Source: Callaeas wilsoni (Eukaryota > Chordata > Aves > Passeriformes > Callaeidae). From it: 64,000 bases of DNA. Shown here in pieces: positions 50,861 to 63,807 of this stretch (within the stretch, counting starts at the first letter, position 1; every line of letters starts with the position of its first letter). The stretch is taken from assembly GCA_013398955.1 (NCBI GenBank), contig VWPU01003052.1:365777-429776 (forward strand). The letters run 5' to 3'. The notes under the pieces are model-generated. The model had not been told where the DNA came from. It was given only the letters and a program-made list of their open reading frames with translations, and ran no database searches. Both the position numbers and the translations under genes were made by a program.

Positions 50861-53800
50861 GTTTTAGGAACCTTTATCCTTTAACGTGCTGCCGCAGATG
50901 TGAAACATGTGGCACAGAGGGGCACATGCAGTAGCAAAATCCTTCCCTAGAATTGAGACCAGACCTTAAAATAAGAGCTGTACTATTTTTACATTGACAG
51001 CACACATTCTTCCAGATAAGGTGGAAATAGTCCCTCTTTTCGGCTGGGCTGGACCCAATGATGGTGAAACGCCCGGGAAAGGTTCCTGATGATTTCACGG
51101 GCTTTGGATGGAGCCCAGTGTGATGATAGTCATTTCCTATTATACATTTCCTTCTAATTAAATGAAATAGGTCACAGGGGGAAAATGAAAGAAAAGAGAA
51201 ATGTATTTACTTACAGTAATATCAACCCCCCAAAAACGGCAATCAAAAACAAGAGAAAAGATAATACAAAACATACTGTCTCTTCATTAACTTGAAATTA
51301 TGTCTGTTACCAGTCTTAATTCATTCCTTCGTGATCTTGGGATCTTTTATACCATGGAAAAGGGAGACTGTTATTTAAGCATAAGAAAATGGAGACTTAA
51401 CTTCTTTTGTCTAAATAACTGGAGGGGGAAATTCTAATTTTCTTTTGCTCAACTTCACATCACCACACCATGCTGTGATCCTCTCGCACCCTGATCACAG
51501 GTCTTTCCCATCTTCTTCCAATCTTCTTGCTCTCTGTAAGCATCACAATTTGGCTCACACTTTTAAAAGTGAAACCAAAGTGCAATTTGTGTTTCCAAAA
51601 TGTAGACCCGAGGACAGGGAGGTCACTTGACCCTATCAGCAGATCTTAGCCGTCCTAAATTCCCTTCTCCTTTCCATTAATTTGATACCAATGTATCTTT
51701 GATGCACATAGGGATTTATTCCAGCATATTCTTGATTAACTTTCACTCCAATGAGGGCAGAATCATGGTACTCCCCCTATTGCTTTCCAGGAGTGTGCAG
51801 TTCATCCTACCCCTGCCTTGCACCATTCCATGTCCCCAGGCACACCAGACCAGATCATCTGCTTCTGTGCCTCATTCAGTACAGCATTCCTTAACTGCAT
51901 GACAAGCACTGAAGACACCTGCCTTCTATTAAGTTCTTGGTAACATCTCGTAGCCAGCAGGCTTTTCTTCCCAATGCAATGGCAGGGAAATAGATCAGAT
52001 GCCCATGTGCACGCCTAGGGATTTGCCCAACCATGAGGCAGGTCCTCGAAACCTCAGATTAGTGCATAAACTTTATCTTATGTGTGTTGTCTACTGTGTG
52101 TGTTATTAGGACAGCACTTTCTAAACTATGGATAACACAGTACTCACAAAGCCACAGTAGCCACCATTTGACCTTTTTCACTGAAGATCTAGCAAGCAGA
52201 TTTAGTTTTGGACAGGATATGATTTTCATCTTAAATGAAAAAAAAGCTATTGAAAAAAACCTATGAAAATGAACAAAACCTAAAGAATGGGTGCCATTAA
52301 AAAAAAAAACACCAAAAGTCACTGAAAGTCCTCCTATGTTGCCTGTATTTCCTATAGCTGAGGGAGGCAGCCCCAGTGTAGATCTAGAAGTGCTTGTTCC
52401 TGACAGAAATGGTCCATTGTCAACTCCTTTCTGTGATGCTGCAGTTCATCACCAAATTATAGATGAAGCACAGTCCTTTCTCTACAATGTTATGGGTACA
52501 GCCACATCCATTTGAGGAAAACAGGTCCTCTCTGGACCTCCTGCAGGAGCTCCCTTTTGCTATTCACTCTGGTACTTGCTGTGTAGCAACCCAACAGCCC
52601 TGACCAGTCCAGCCCTGGTGAAGGTAGGAACATCACACAGCAACCACACAGCATATCTGGATCATTTATAACATCCCTTGCTCCTCTGGCACGTCTGTTT
52701 GTGCCTGATGAGCCTTGTAGGCTTCCTAAAACTTAACAGAATTACCAGGCGATGGCAAAGAAGGACAAGAGGAGGGCTGCTGGCCACACAGTCAGAGCCC
52801 TTTAACAAAAATCCTCTGCGCCAAGGGTTACTGGTGGGTCACACTCACTCTGGATGGCCAGTGCTTCTGGGAATTGTTCCACTGATTTAAGTGGATAGGT
52901 TGCCCAGTCCAACTTCATGGACTTAGAGCAACCGATACCTGCCACCAAGCGAAAGAAGAGACACTAGCCTTGATAATAACCAGCCTCCTCCATAAATGAG
53001 ATAGGTCAGCGAGATGAAGGGAGGGCAAGTGAGAGAAACATAATGCTGTAGGTGAAGTGCTCCATGTTCCCCCAGCAACCCTCTTGTGTGTGCTGCAAAT
53101 GCAAGGTGGGCTTGCTTCCTGCTGCTTTGTCCCCCTCCTGCACAGCCTGTTCCATGCCCAGCTGCAGCTGAGCCTACCCCAGGCTGGCCTGACCCCGAAC
53201 GGAAAAATTCCCAATTACTTCAGTGAAGAGGGCTCTGTATCCTCAGGCAAATGTGGGAGAGCAAAATTTGGGTAGGGCTATGATTTCACTGCCTGTGTGC
53301 ATAGGATGTCTCCTTTCCTACACAGAGGAACGCTGGCCACCCTTCCCACTTTTTTGGTTCTCAGTGTTCATCACTGCACCTGGAGTTATCTCCCATTTAC
53401 CAAGGAGTTGATTTAAGTGTCTGACTCAGTCACATATGTTTGGCTCCCTTATTCAGAGTAAGATTTGGCCTACTAGCTGTGAAAACAGCTTATATCACAT
53501 GTGCTGCAAAGCCTAGCCAGAACAGGCTGAATAAAGGATGAAGTTTAATCATGGAAATGTTGACCTACAAATAGAGAACAAAATGTTAAACCACATGGTA
53601 TAGGGTGCTGCACGCCCCAAATATCAAGGAGAGGAAAGAAGAATTGAACACATTTGGAAAGTAAAGCTTACTGTTTGGGGTTTGGTTTTGGTTTTTTTTT
53701 ACTTTTTCTTTCTGCGTATTCGGAGAGTCAGACCCACACTGTTCCCGCTCGCGATGACACCCTGGCATCCGAAGAACAACATGACACCCACCACAAAATG

Positions 53801-56800
53801 CTGCTGTTGGCTGGCGCCGTCTAAAGCAGCGAGGTTTGGTGAGGGAGGTGAGACTGCCAAAGGCGGGCAAGCGGGGGTGTCACAGAGAGTGGGACCCGGC
53901 CGTTAGCATGACTCCAGACTATGGGACCTGTACAAATTGGAGAGAGGTAAACATGACAAGGATTAAGACTGCTTTCACTCTGCATCCTTGAAAACTAGTC
54001 CTGGGTTACCTCTTACAGCTGAGAGGCGGGGGGATGTTGTCAGTATTTACACACCACCTTTCAGCTGGGACATCCTCACCTTTGTGTGTTTCACACAAAG
54101 AAGGGCAGTGTTTTTGGCAGAGAATCCATTTCCATTTTTAATCACAGCCATCATACAAACAGTTCATCTCACAGGATGGGAAAACTTTCTCATAGGCTTT
54201 ATTTAACATAATTTTGGGTGTTGAAAAGGACAAAGAATAAATTTTTTAATCAATCATCTTGCTTTCAATAACTCGTCGGCTTTGTCTTTAGGTACACTAC
54301 ATTTTACACAAACGTAGTTAACAGCAGCCGGCCAGGCCTTACTGACTGACAACTGTTCTTTACAGGATTTCTATGTGCCAAGGAGCTGGACAGTAATATC
54401 CATTTGGTATTCATGGAAAGTACTTGCAGAACAATAATGACAATAATTGCTTCTGATTCTTGTGTTTACAACACTGCCAAAGTATCATTAGAGTCTTATT
54501 TATAGATAATAATGCTTATTAATCACACATATTTGAATTTTAGAATGTATTAGATTAATATTCTTTTGTAACTTGGTTCTGTACTAATGCTATGAAAAGG
54601 ACTTTCTGAATGCAGCCCACTGGGAAGTGCTTGCCTCGGTAAAGAAAAAGCATCCAAGCCATCTGCAGGTGAGGGACAAAGGGCATACCTCTTCCTCAGC
54701 AGGCAAACACCAAAGCCGGACACGCCAGTTCCAAAAGCAGCTCCTTTGGATTAAAATCGGGGCAGACGCCTGAAAAAAAATACCGTGAAAGGTGTGATAG
54801 TAGTGTTGTTCTTGAGCTTGCTTTTTGATGCTCTATGAAAAGGTTTGCTTTCTACTGCTTTATAAAGAAACTGGGTTTGGAAGGTGAGGAATAGATCCAT
54901 CTATCATCTCACTTTCTAACAGCCCATTCTGCCCCATTGGTCAATTTAGCCTCAGGATTCCTTATCAGTCAAGAGGCTGGTAATGAGAAATATAAGAAAT
55001 ATACTACAAAAAACACTCCTAATTTTGGTTATTAAATAATTCCAGCTTTTCTATATCAACATCTTCTACAATTCAATAGCATGATAGAAGGAAAATAGAT
55101 GTTTTAAAAAGACATTTACAAGTGAAAGTGACACCCAAATCTAAATACCAACTGCCCTATATTCATATCCTCCTTTGTTTCCCTGTAGTCCAATACAATG
55201 CTGAAAAAATACATCAAAGCAACTGCAGTACCAAACTCTCCAATTTTAGTGTGTGACCAGCTCCATAAATTTGTGTTTAATTAAATAAAGTCCAGAACAG
55301 TGTAGAATGTATTTATTATTATTATGTTCTTTGAGATAGTTTTTCAAGCAAATTTACAGAGGCTCTGTCAGTTTAGAGATGACATTTCCATCTGTTTGGT
55401 TGGGTTTTTTCCTTTTTACCCACTGCTGATGTAATGTAACTACTCTTACACCAGAAAGTAGAGAAACTGGGAAGCAGGGGAGTGGGTGCTGTATTTTATT
55501 CTTTGTGTCCATTTTGTGGTTTTTGTGGTGCTCCCTGCACAGTGAGGCTAACCTGTTACTAAGTGTCACAGCCCCATTGTCTCCAGGGATCTTTTACAGT
55601 GGCAGAAAAAAAAAAAGAAATAATTAAAATGCAGAAGCTTTAAATTGTGAAGAACACTTGTGGCTTTACTGCAACTCCCCCAAGCTGTCCCTAGCTGATA
55701 TGTTTTAGCAGACAAAATTACAAAGTGATGTTGCCCCTTTAAAATGTGTTTCACCTATTAATATTCCAGTGTGCTTTGCTTACCGTGTTTAGAAAACGCT
55801 AGTATTGAGGTTTCCCAGGAATTTCAAACCTACCAAGACAGCCAGTGCTGAGCACAGCCCAATCATTTCTAAAGGAAGCCAGGATTTAAAATGCAAAAAA
55901 CCCTAATAGAGAGATTAGAGACGAAACCAAATCGCAAAGTTGTCGTCGGGATGCGGAGGGAAGCCCCGTCCTTATGGGTTCCACACAACAAAGCGGTGCA
56001 GCCCTCCCACCCCAGAGACCACAGCTCCTGCTGGGAGCCGTGGGGCCAGCTTGTCCTGGGCATTGCTGCGAGGAGGTCATGGCTTCAACCACCACTTGCA
56101 GACAAAGGAATTATTCCCCGAGCATGGGCACAGGGGGTGCACAGAGCTTTGGATTGGGCTCCTCTCCCACTTGCAGCTCAACATCATCCAGCCAAAACTG
56201 ATCCCAAAACTTGACAGTGTTGCACTGAGGGGACTTTAATCAATAACAAGTCATGGGGTTTGGTTCTTCTGCTAGTCCTCTTCTGAAAAGAAAACCCATA
56301 GCCTCAGGTGCTCACAACCTGCTACAGCATTCATTGGCACAGAAGCGTGTACGGATACGCTCCTCTCCCCAGCCATTGGTGGCTCCCCAAAATGTTTGCT
56401 CTATTTTCCTTCGGTTTCAGAGTGTCACAGTGCAAAAAGCTGTCCCTCTAACAGGTGTTTGAAATCTGCATCTTATTCATTCCTAATAGTTATAAAAATA
56501 GCTGAAAGAGTTCAGTACAAGGATCCTAATCTCAGAAAGGCAAATCAGCAGCGTATAAAATCATAATTCACCCTCTGCAGATTACAGACTTCTTATTTTC
56601 TTAACTGAGTAATGAACAATAATTTCTATTGTTTCTGTCTGGTTTTTTTTTTAGGCCAGTAGTGGTTCAATAATTTCTTCTACCTCTTAAAAGAAAAAGG
56701 CAAAGCAAACTGTTATCACATGAGGAAAGGTACGTTTGCATTTTATATTTGTATGGCTAATGCTAAACCTACACAAAGATAAAAACAGACATTTCCAGCT

Positions 56801-59800
56801 ATAGAATTTTACTATTTATTATAGCCAAAGATACACAAGCCAGATTTCCATGTTGACACTTGACTTTCTAAAGAAAAATTGGCACTTTTTTTTAATACTG
56901 AGTTTCCACCGTTCTCACCGAAGTCAAATGAAAGAGTAAATGCTCAGTGCCCTTGAAAAATAGTTGCTTTCCTACAGTATCCCTTTTCTGTGCCTATGGG
57001 AATCCCCAGTACGAAAAATCTGTCCCTCTTGCACAAAATAAGTAGCTGACCATAAAAACACTGCTCACATGCACCAGAAATTTCAGCATGAGTCAGGGTA
57101 AGCAAAATCAAGTCTCAAGCAAAACCCAAGTAAACAAGCAGCAAAATCACCCTCCTAACATCAAGTGGAGTTACGACAAGTTGCATTTTTGGATTTGTAG
57201 ATATGGGATAGGAAAATCAAGACAGAAAAGTTTTGACTGGCTTGTTCACTAACCATATCTCAGTGGTCACAAAAGACGAAAAAGGAAAAATCAACTGGAA
57301 AAGTTCTAAACACAGAGGAAGTTTCAAAACAGTATTTTTGTAGTATCATTTTATTTGCTATATTTCTCATTAGGACAATATTACTGTGCTTGTGTTTAAC
57401 ATTGGGTTTATTGTCAAAAAATTATTCTTTCTGTCATCAGACTGCATGATTATTGTGTATTTATCCTTTCAGATACGTATCATGAACATTTTTCTTCCTT
57501 AGTTTTATATCATATATAACAACTAAAGTCTGGAATTTGTAGCTGCCCATCATCGTCACAGAACTATAAGACACAAGCAGGAATAAAAATAAAAACATAC
57601 CTTTTCATCAAGTAGTCTGCTAACAAAAAGGAGAAAAAATAAGCTTTGTATATTTCTAAATAGTCCTTTAGGAGTCTTATACTTGTACTACGTGCTATAT
57701 ATCGTATGGTTTCTCCTCCTGTTATGACATCTCTGATTACTTTAAAAAAAAACTCAAAAATGTTGAGGCACAAACCTTTGTATGGAATACTTTTAGTACG
57801 CTTTTTATTCTGACAAGATTAATAATTATCCTATAAGCATGACACTGTTTTAAAATGTTTTTTTCTGCTATGAGTTAGGATTGTGCACATAAATGTGGAA
57901 AGAAAGGTTATTTCACAGCAGAGAAATGTATATTTAAACAAACTGTGATTAAATGGTAAAATTGCTTAAAAAGGAAAAGCATGGGTTTTTTCTCATCACA
58001 GTTATTCTGAATTTAAAATATCCATAGTGAGTTTCCAAAGGACACTGGGCATTTGTAATGAAAACACAAGCTACTGAAATTAATGGGAGATAATGGAGAG
58101 AACCATAGCAAATGTCCCAGAGCTTTGGCCAAAACTGGACAGAAAAAGATCCGCTTGTGTAGCAAGTGACAACTGTGTCCCCTCCCCACCATCACCACCC
58201 TGTCTTCTGTGGCACCTGCAACTAGCTCAAAGTGGGAGCAACTGTCTATGTGGGAACCAGCCTATGGACTAACCAGGCTTTTGCTGTCCTTCAGCGGGAC
58301 ACCTCACCAAGGCTCACAGTCCTCATGGCAGCCTTAGCCTTTCCCAGAACACACAACCGCCCTTTCTGCTAAGCTCATATACATCCAGCACCTGCCACTG
58401 ATGCTAAGACATGGGTATGGGGTTTTTTGGTCATTCAAAATGCCCAGTAATACGTGTCCTATGTATCAGTATGTAGTGACGACAATTATTGCTGGCCTGA
58501 TTCACTAGTCAAAGTGTGTAGGATGTAACCTTTAGATAGCTGAGGCATAAGGGCAAGGTCGATGTGGCCTTCAGACCTAACTCCATTCACATCAAATAAG
58601 GGCAAAAATAATTTCTCCATTTATATTAAGGGCTAATGGAAATACTTCAGGGAGCAGTATGAAAGCTAGATCCTGCTCATTCCGATCAAACAAAACTCCA
58701 GGTGGTTTCAATGAATGGAACAAGCAAGACTGGGCCCATCTTGAGCAGCACAGGTTTGGCTTCCAGAGGCTGAGCTGTACCTGCTCGTTGGAGAAGGAGC
58801 CAATAGACCCTGAACTAAGGAGACGACCAAAGGTTACACCTTGTCCGCACTTAAACGGATGGCAAGACAAGCAGTGGCACCCAATTTTCCCTTGAGCTTT
58901 AGTGCTGGGCTTCAACCATGGTACAGTCTTTCTACTAACTTTACTTGCAGGAGTAACTTTAAAATAATTTAATGTCGAGTGCCAGAGGGCTCACTTTTCA
59001 CAACATTAAACTGAATCATATCAACTCCCATTCTAAATATAAAATATGATTGCATTACTTGACTTCATATTTTTTATAAAGGTCCCATTGTGGTGGGGTT
59101 TCACAAGGTATAAAAGCCCATACAGGTATTATGGGCCATATCAGTCCATTTCATCTAATTAATCATCTACTTTAAAATGTTTTTCTTATATTGTAGTAGA
59201 AAAAATAAAATAAGTGTTCTTTTTTTATCATTTCCAAAATTAAATTCATGTTCCATAATTACCATCTTTTATGTGCAAAATAACAAGATATGCTTACATA
59301 CCTGACTTCCTTTCTTTAGTGAGTTGCTTCATTTGTAAAACGTTGCATATAAGATTAGAACCTAAAATGAATTACTTGGCTTTTCTTGATATGAAATCTT
59401 GTTTAAGTTCACAGCAATTTTAAATACGATACATGTAAAATATTAATATTTCCCATATATTATTCACTGACTTTCAGGTTTCATCTCAAGTTAGTGGCAC
59501 TTCATATTTCAAAGGAAGAACTGTTTCTTTTTTTCAGTACTAATGTTCTATTAATTCACTTTGTAATATCATTCTGGTTCAGACAAATAAAATTGCACTA
59601 AATTGCTTATGCCAAGAATCGTGCTAAAGTTGTTGGCACTATATAAAATTCCATATTCCATTATTATTTTATAAGTTTTTTATATCAGTGGCATCTTTTT
59701 AGGCATAATTCATAGTCCCATTTAGTTAGTTCTAGAAGGACAAATACACACAGAGGGGTTTTTATGCTGAGATGGGGGTGTATGTGGGTATTTACAGTAA

Positions 59801-60194
59801 AGTCTGTAACTTAAGTGACTTTTGCAATGTACCAGATGCAAACTCCCCGTGAACTACCTTAACGGCTTTTCCTTTATGAATATTTTTTATTTTGGGCAGT
59901 TTTCTCTTCCAGCATGTTTTTCATCACACACATGAATAAACACATAAGTACTCACACACATACATTTGTGAAAAATAAGTTTGTGTGTGTACAGAAATAC
60001 TTGAAAAGCCTCATATGCATATTATGCAACATATGCCACTCATGTAATCACTACATACAAAAAGAAAATTCATTTTATAGATACAAATAAAATATGTGAA
60101 AGAAGTCCTTAAAGGACCCATAAAGGCCTCAGCATAGATGGCTTCTTCGTCACATCCAAAGAACTGAAAGAACCATGGATATAAACCAACCTTT
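50861..60194. other. Non-coding stretch
   Basis: No supported gene. The block at 54280-54560 is repeat-free and homeodomain-core rich and may be a conserved element. GC is raised at 52.6-53.3 kb, 53.7-53.9 kb and 55.95-56.2 kb; overlapping frames there have no domain. AT-rich simple sequence is common from 56.5 to 60 kb, with CA-like alternation at 59925-59995. Confidence 0.45.
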
Positions 60195-60398
60195 TTATAT
60201 GTCCATGTATATTTTCTGCTCTTTATATGAAGTCCACGTGGCCACATAGCTATTTCCAGAGATGTGGATGAAAGTTACACCTGGATAAGCTGAAAACTCT
60301 TTAACAAGTAAAGCAGCATCTAATCCTATGAAATTCCTTGCTGGAATGAAATAATTACAAAGTGCTGGCGCAAGAGTAGCAAACAGCACTAAAATCAC
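60195..60398 (-). CDS. Candidate terminal exon with a hydrophobic segment, unknown gene
   Basis: Not recognised. On the minus strand an acceptor (CCTCACATCTATTTACAG, exon starting at 60398) opens a frame of 67 codons to a TAA at 60195-60197. It reads VILVLFATLAPALCNYF, a plausible membrane or signal-anchor stretch, then ARNFIGLDAALLVKEF and a mixed tail. It lies about 0.7-1 kb downstream, on the minus strand, of the CpG island, where a minus-strand donor exists. There is no ATG at the start, so it would need an upstream exon. It may be chance; AT-rich DNA readily gives hydrophobic frames. Confidence 0.18.
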   Translation of the reverse strand: MILVLFATLAPALCNYFIPARNFIGLDAALLVKEFSAYPGVTFIHISGNSYVATWTSYKEQKIYMDI

Positions 60399-61069
60399 CT
60401 GTAAATAGATGTGAGGAACTATAAATACACTTTAGTATTTGTATAGTCGACTTTCTCTGACTGTCATCAAAATCAGATGTTCAGGAGGCAGAAATCCAAC
60501 TCCAAGGAATGCAGATTAATACATATATATGAATATATAGTCTGTGACTAAGTTTGCAACATTGTTAATAATGTATGCTCCTTGTCTAATGCCTAGTATT
60601 TGCTCCCTCGGCAATTCTAAAAATAAGAAAATTGGATCCAATTGTTTTAAAAAATAAATTGCATAATAACTGTTGCAAATCCCTGTCACTTGTGAACACA
60701 ATGAAATTACATAGAAAGGAGCAAACACAGGAGAGGCTCCTCCTCAAAAATAGAAACGAATGCCCTGTTCCTATACGGTCCTCAAATGGCAGGATTTTGA
60801 AACATGAATTAGACCTCGAATGCAAATGAACTTCAGAAGGCAGGGAGAGGAAAAAAAAAAATCAGAGAAACATACCAAGTCAAACGCTCCTTTTCCTGCC
60901 TATCTCGTCCGCAATGGTAAAATAGGCTAAACAAAACAAGTGCACATCAAGATAGAGCCAATTAAGGAATAGAGAGCGGGGGGAGAGGGTGGAGAGGAAG
61001 GCACCTCACTGAGCACATGGGGAGTGGGAGCACAGCATCCCACCATACCTACCTTATGAGTGTTCAAAG
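60399..61069. other. Non-coding flank of the CpG island
   Basis: AT-rich at the left, becoming purine-rich (60835-60860) and then GC-richer towards 61.0 kb. No exon recognised. Confidence 0.5.
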
Positions 61070-62215
61070 GAAGACGACTGGGGTAAATTGGAGCCAGCTT
61101 TGATTTTTGCCATCCGGTTTCGCCCGGGATGCGGGGGAGTGGGGTGGGGCAGAAGGGTCCGTCTGGGCGGAGGTAGACGAGCGATAAAAAAAATGGGGGT
61201 AAATACTGAGCGAGGGTGCCGAACGCTATGTAAATAGTTGGGCTTTTTTTTTTATTCGGAGGGGGGGAGGGGGGCAGGATATGAGAAAAGGCACCGTCAG
61301 TGGCGAGGTGAGTGGGTCCCCGCACCGTCCGCACACGCGTGGGGGAGGGCGAGGGGAGTCGTGCGGGGCGCGGCGGGAGCGCCGGTGCGGGGCAGCGCTG
61401 CCCACCGAGGGGCCGGGGCCGGGGCCGGCGGGGCGCGGGGGCTGCACCTTACCGGGAGCAGCGGCTGCTCCAGATGGGGGGAGAGGGGGTGCGGACCCCC
61501 TCCTCCCTCCGTCAGTCATCGCCTCCCATACCCCCCGACCGCTCCCCCCCCCGTCACGGCTCCTCACCGCTCCCGGCGGCTCCCCGTTCAGAAATGGAAA
61601 CCGGCAACTCTCACCACAGATCACCCGCATCCCACGGTCCTGAGGAAGGAGTTTGGGGCGGCGGGGGGAAGCGGGCGCGAGGCGTGGGGAGGGGGGGGGA
61701 GGTTGTTTGAGAGTGACGGTGAGGCGAGGAGGAGGAGGAAGGAGGAAGGCTGGGAAGAAGGGGGTGGGGGGAGACGGCTTCTGAAATGGAGCCAGCCCAA
61801 ACGGGAGACGATGCTGGAACAGGGGCTGCGTCATTTCGGGGCTGGGAGAGGGTTCAGCTCCCCTCCTTCGCTTCCCTGACTGCAGGCAGGGAGGACAGAT
61901 ATCAGCAGGCCAGGGCAGGGTGAGGGGCGCTGTGGGGTCGGGACCACCTCCGCCCTCCCTTCTCCGCAAGCCGCTAGGGCCGGGACGGGGAAGGAAAACC
62001 CCACGCTAGGAAAAGGGATAAGCCGCCTTCGATCTGCCTAGCGATGCCAGAAAAGACAGAGGCAGGGAGAAGAGTACGGGACGCGTCGGCCACAAGGCAG
62101 TGGGCAGGACCGGTCACGAACGGGTGCCCGAGGCAGGGCCAACTCCCGCGGGGGTAACAGTGTCCCGGGACGGCGAGGGTAGGAGGAATGATCGGCATTT
62201 TAACGCCGGGGGGGG
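61070..62215. promoter_or_regulatory. CpG island, probable promoter
   Basis: GC rises abruptly with dense CpG (for example the cluster at 61320-61480 and around 61640-61690 and 62060-62170), in sharp contrast to the AT-rich surroundings. In vertebrates this marks an unmethylated promoter. Consensus donors sit on the + strand at 61308 (GGCGAG|GTGAGT) and at 62245 just beyond the island (CTGG|GTGAGT), and on the minus strand at 61452 (CCCG|GTAAGG). Long open frames on both strands (for example minus 61226-61969) are Pro/Gly/Arg-rich, as expected from GC bias alone, and I do not call them genes. Direction of transcription cannot be decided. Confidence 0.85.
61409..61426 (+). repeat. (GGGGCC)3 and G-quadruplex-prone block
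   Basis: Three head-to-tail GGGGCC units, followed by GGCGGGG and further G runs up to 61441. Four G tracts lie within about 25 nt, matching the G-quadruplex consensus. Confidence 0.9.
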
Positions 62216-62979
62216 CTCACAACCTTTCAAAGAGTTTCAGCTGGGTGAGTGGAAATGCCTTCTGCCCCTTTCACATATGGAAGCACAGCGATCTTTGGTG
62301 GGGGGGGAAGGGAAAGCAATTTTTTTTCTGCTGGACAGTGGATCTCTTTGAGCCTATGGTCGTGTCCTATGGCTGCAATTATAAATAAACTTTCTTTCTG
62401 CAGAGAGGAAGTAGCAGAGACTGAGGGTCTGAAGCTGGCGAATGGCCAGCAGCTACCCTGATCTTTGCTGGCCCATGCCGGCGAGGTGGTGGCCTGGCCC
62501 TGTACTGAGAGACTGTGGGCACAGCACGCTGCATGTCTGAGGCTTAATAACTGGCCTGGGAACACCTTCCCTTCTTTCAACTCTGCCCACCCAGTCCAAG
62601 ACAGTTTCTTTCTGAAGTTCATCCCCTCAAATACTTTCTAAATTCAGCTTCAAATACTCATGCTCAAATATTTTTAATTTTTAAAAAATTATTTTCATAC
62701 CACCCCTCTGGTCCCATGTTTAGAAAGCAAAGCTGCTCAGTGGGCTGAGATCACAGGTGCCATCATGGAGGCCCATGGTGAGTGTCAGTAAAAAGCAAGA
62801 GAGAATTAAGTCCCCAGGCAAGATTACAGTTCTGGTACACAACCATGTACAGCCTTGTCCAAGCCTTCTACAGCACCTGCCACAGCAAAGGTGTTGCATG
62901 TAAAGTCCTGAAAATATTGACCATAGTCCTTATTGTTACGTTCATAAATATTTTTAGCTTCTTTTTATCACTCTGCACA
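62216..62979. other. Non-coding stretch right of the CpG island
   Basis: Mixed GC then AT-rich; no supported gene. Overlapping frames at 62.1-62.6 kb are uninformative. A + strand splice donor at 62245 could end a non-coding first exon. Confidence 0.45.
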
Positions 62980-63050
62980 TGTGTGTGTGTGTGTGTGCAA
63001 TGTATGTGTGCATGCTCATACAAACACATTTATATCTATGTATATATTCA
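62980..63050. repeat. (TG)n microsatellite with TA/CA tail
   Basis: An uninterrupted TG run (62980-62997) grades into imperfect TGCATG and TATATC alternation. Confidence 0.92.
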
Positions 63051-63169
63051 ATAGTGACGGGCCTGTTAAACTGAGCAGTGATTTCTCTTCTACAGATAGT
63101 TGTATAATACACACATAGTGATGATACCTAAGGTGTTTGGGGGTGGGGATGCATAATATCTTATAAATT

Positions 63170-63410
63170 TGAAGTTTTTATCAGGCAGAGCAGATTACTT
63201 TAAGCGTTCAATTTCTCAGCGATCCAATTTTATTAGGATTTACTATCATTTGTGCCGCGCATCCCTGGGGAAATAATGCTTTGATTAATGTAATCCTGGG
63301 CTGGGATCCGCCACATGCCCCTCTCCCAAGAGAAGGGCCCTGTTTGACAAACAAAAATAGAGCAGCAACTATTGCAATCTGCACTCACCTTTCGTAAGCA
63401 CATAGACCCA
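63170..63410. promoter_or_regulatory. Possible conserved enhancer-like element
   Basis: A complex, repeat-free block about 1 kb right of the CpG island with a TCF/LEF-like CTTTGATTAA next to a K50-homeodomain-like TAATCC (63284-63295 area), a second GGATCC-like core and a TTTGACAAACAA element. No open frame. Inferred from motif density only. Confidence 0.28.
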
Positions 63411-63689
63411 CACGCGCACACAGACACAAAATATAACCCTCTCCTCCCCCCAGCCCCAAATACAATAGCATCATCTCAAAACAATGTGCACTTATTCATT
63501 TACACACAATGACTCTGATTCAATGTGGGCTGTACAGTCCAGCCCTCAAATGCACAGAGACGGCCCAAAAAGGATTCTGCTCTGTCCCCCGCTGAGAAGC
63601 TGAAGCATCTTTGGGAAGCTCAATGCTTCTCTGTGTTTCAGGCCCTCATTGGGCTCCCAACATTTCTGCCTCTTTGTTTCCTGCTGCAG

Positions 63690-63807
63690 GGCTTGCCACA
63701 AACCGATTTCAAGTCTTCTCCTTCAGACCCAGGGGCTGGAGAAGCTGTCCCTCCGAGGCTCCCTGGCACCTACCTGGGGGGACATGTACCTCTCTAAACG
63801 GGCCCTG
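63690..63807 (+). CDS. Candidate exon downstream of the CpG island
   Basis: A strong acceptor (TTTCCTGCTGCAG, ending 63689) and a perfect donor (CCCTG|GTAAGTGA at 63808) bound 118 nt. One frame is open throughout and contains SSLLLQTQGLEKLSLRG and WGDMYLSKRAL, not recognised. The other frames have stops. It lies 1.5-2.5 kb downstream of the CpG island on the + strand and could be a coding exon or an exon of a non-coding RNA. Confidence 0.25.

Noticed and set aside
61226..61969. Minus-strand open frame of 247 codons
   Set aside because: It lies in the CpG island, where stops are rare by composition; it is Pro/Arg/Gly-rich, overlaps long + strand frames and has no domain.
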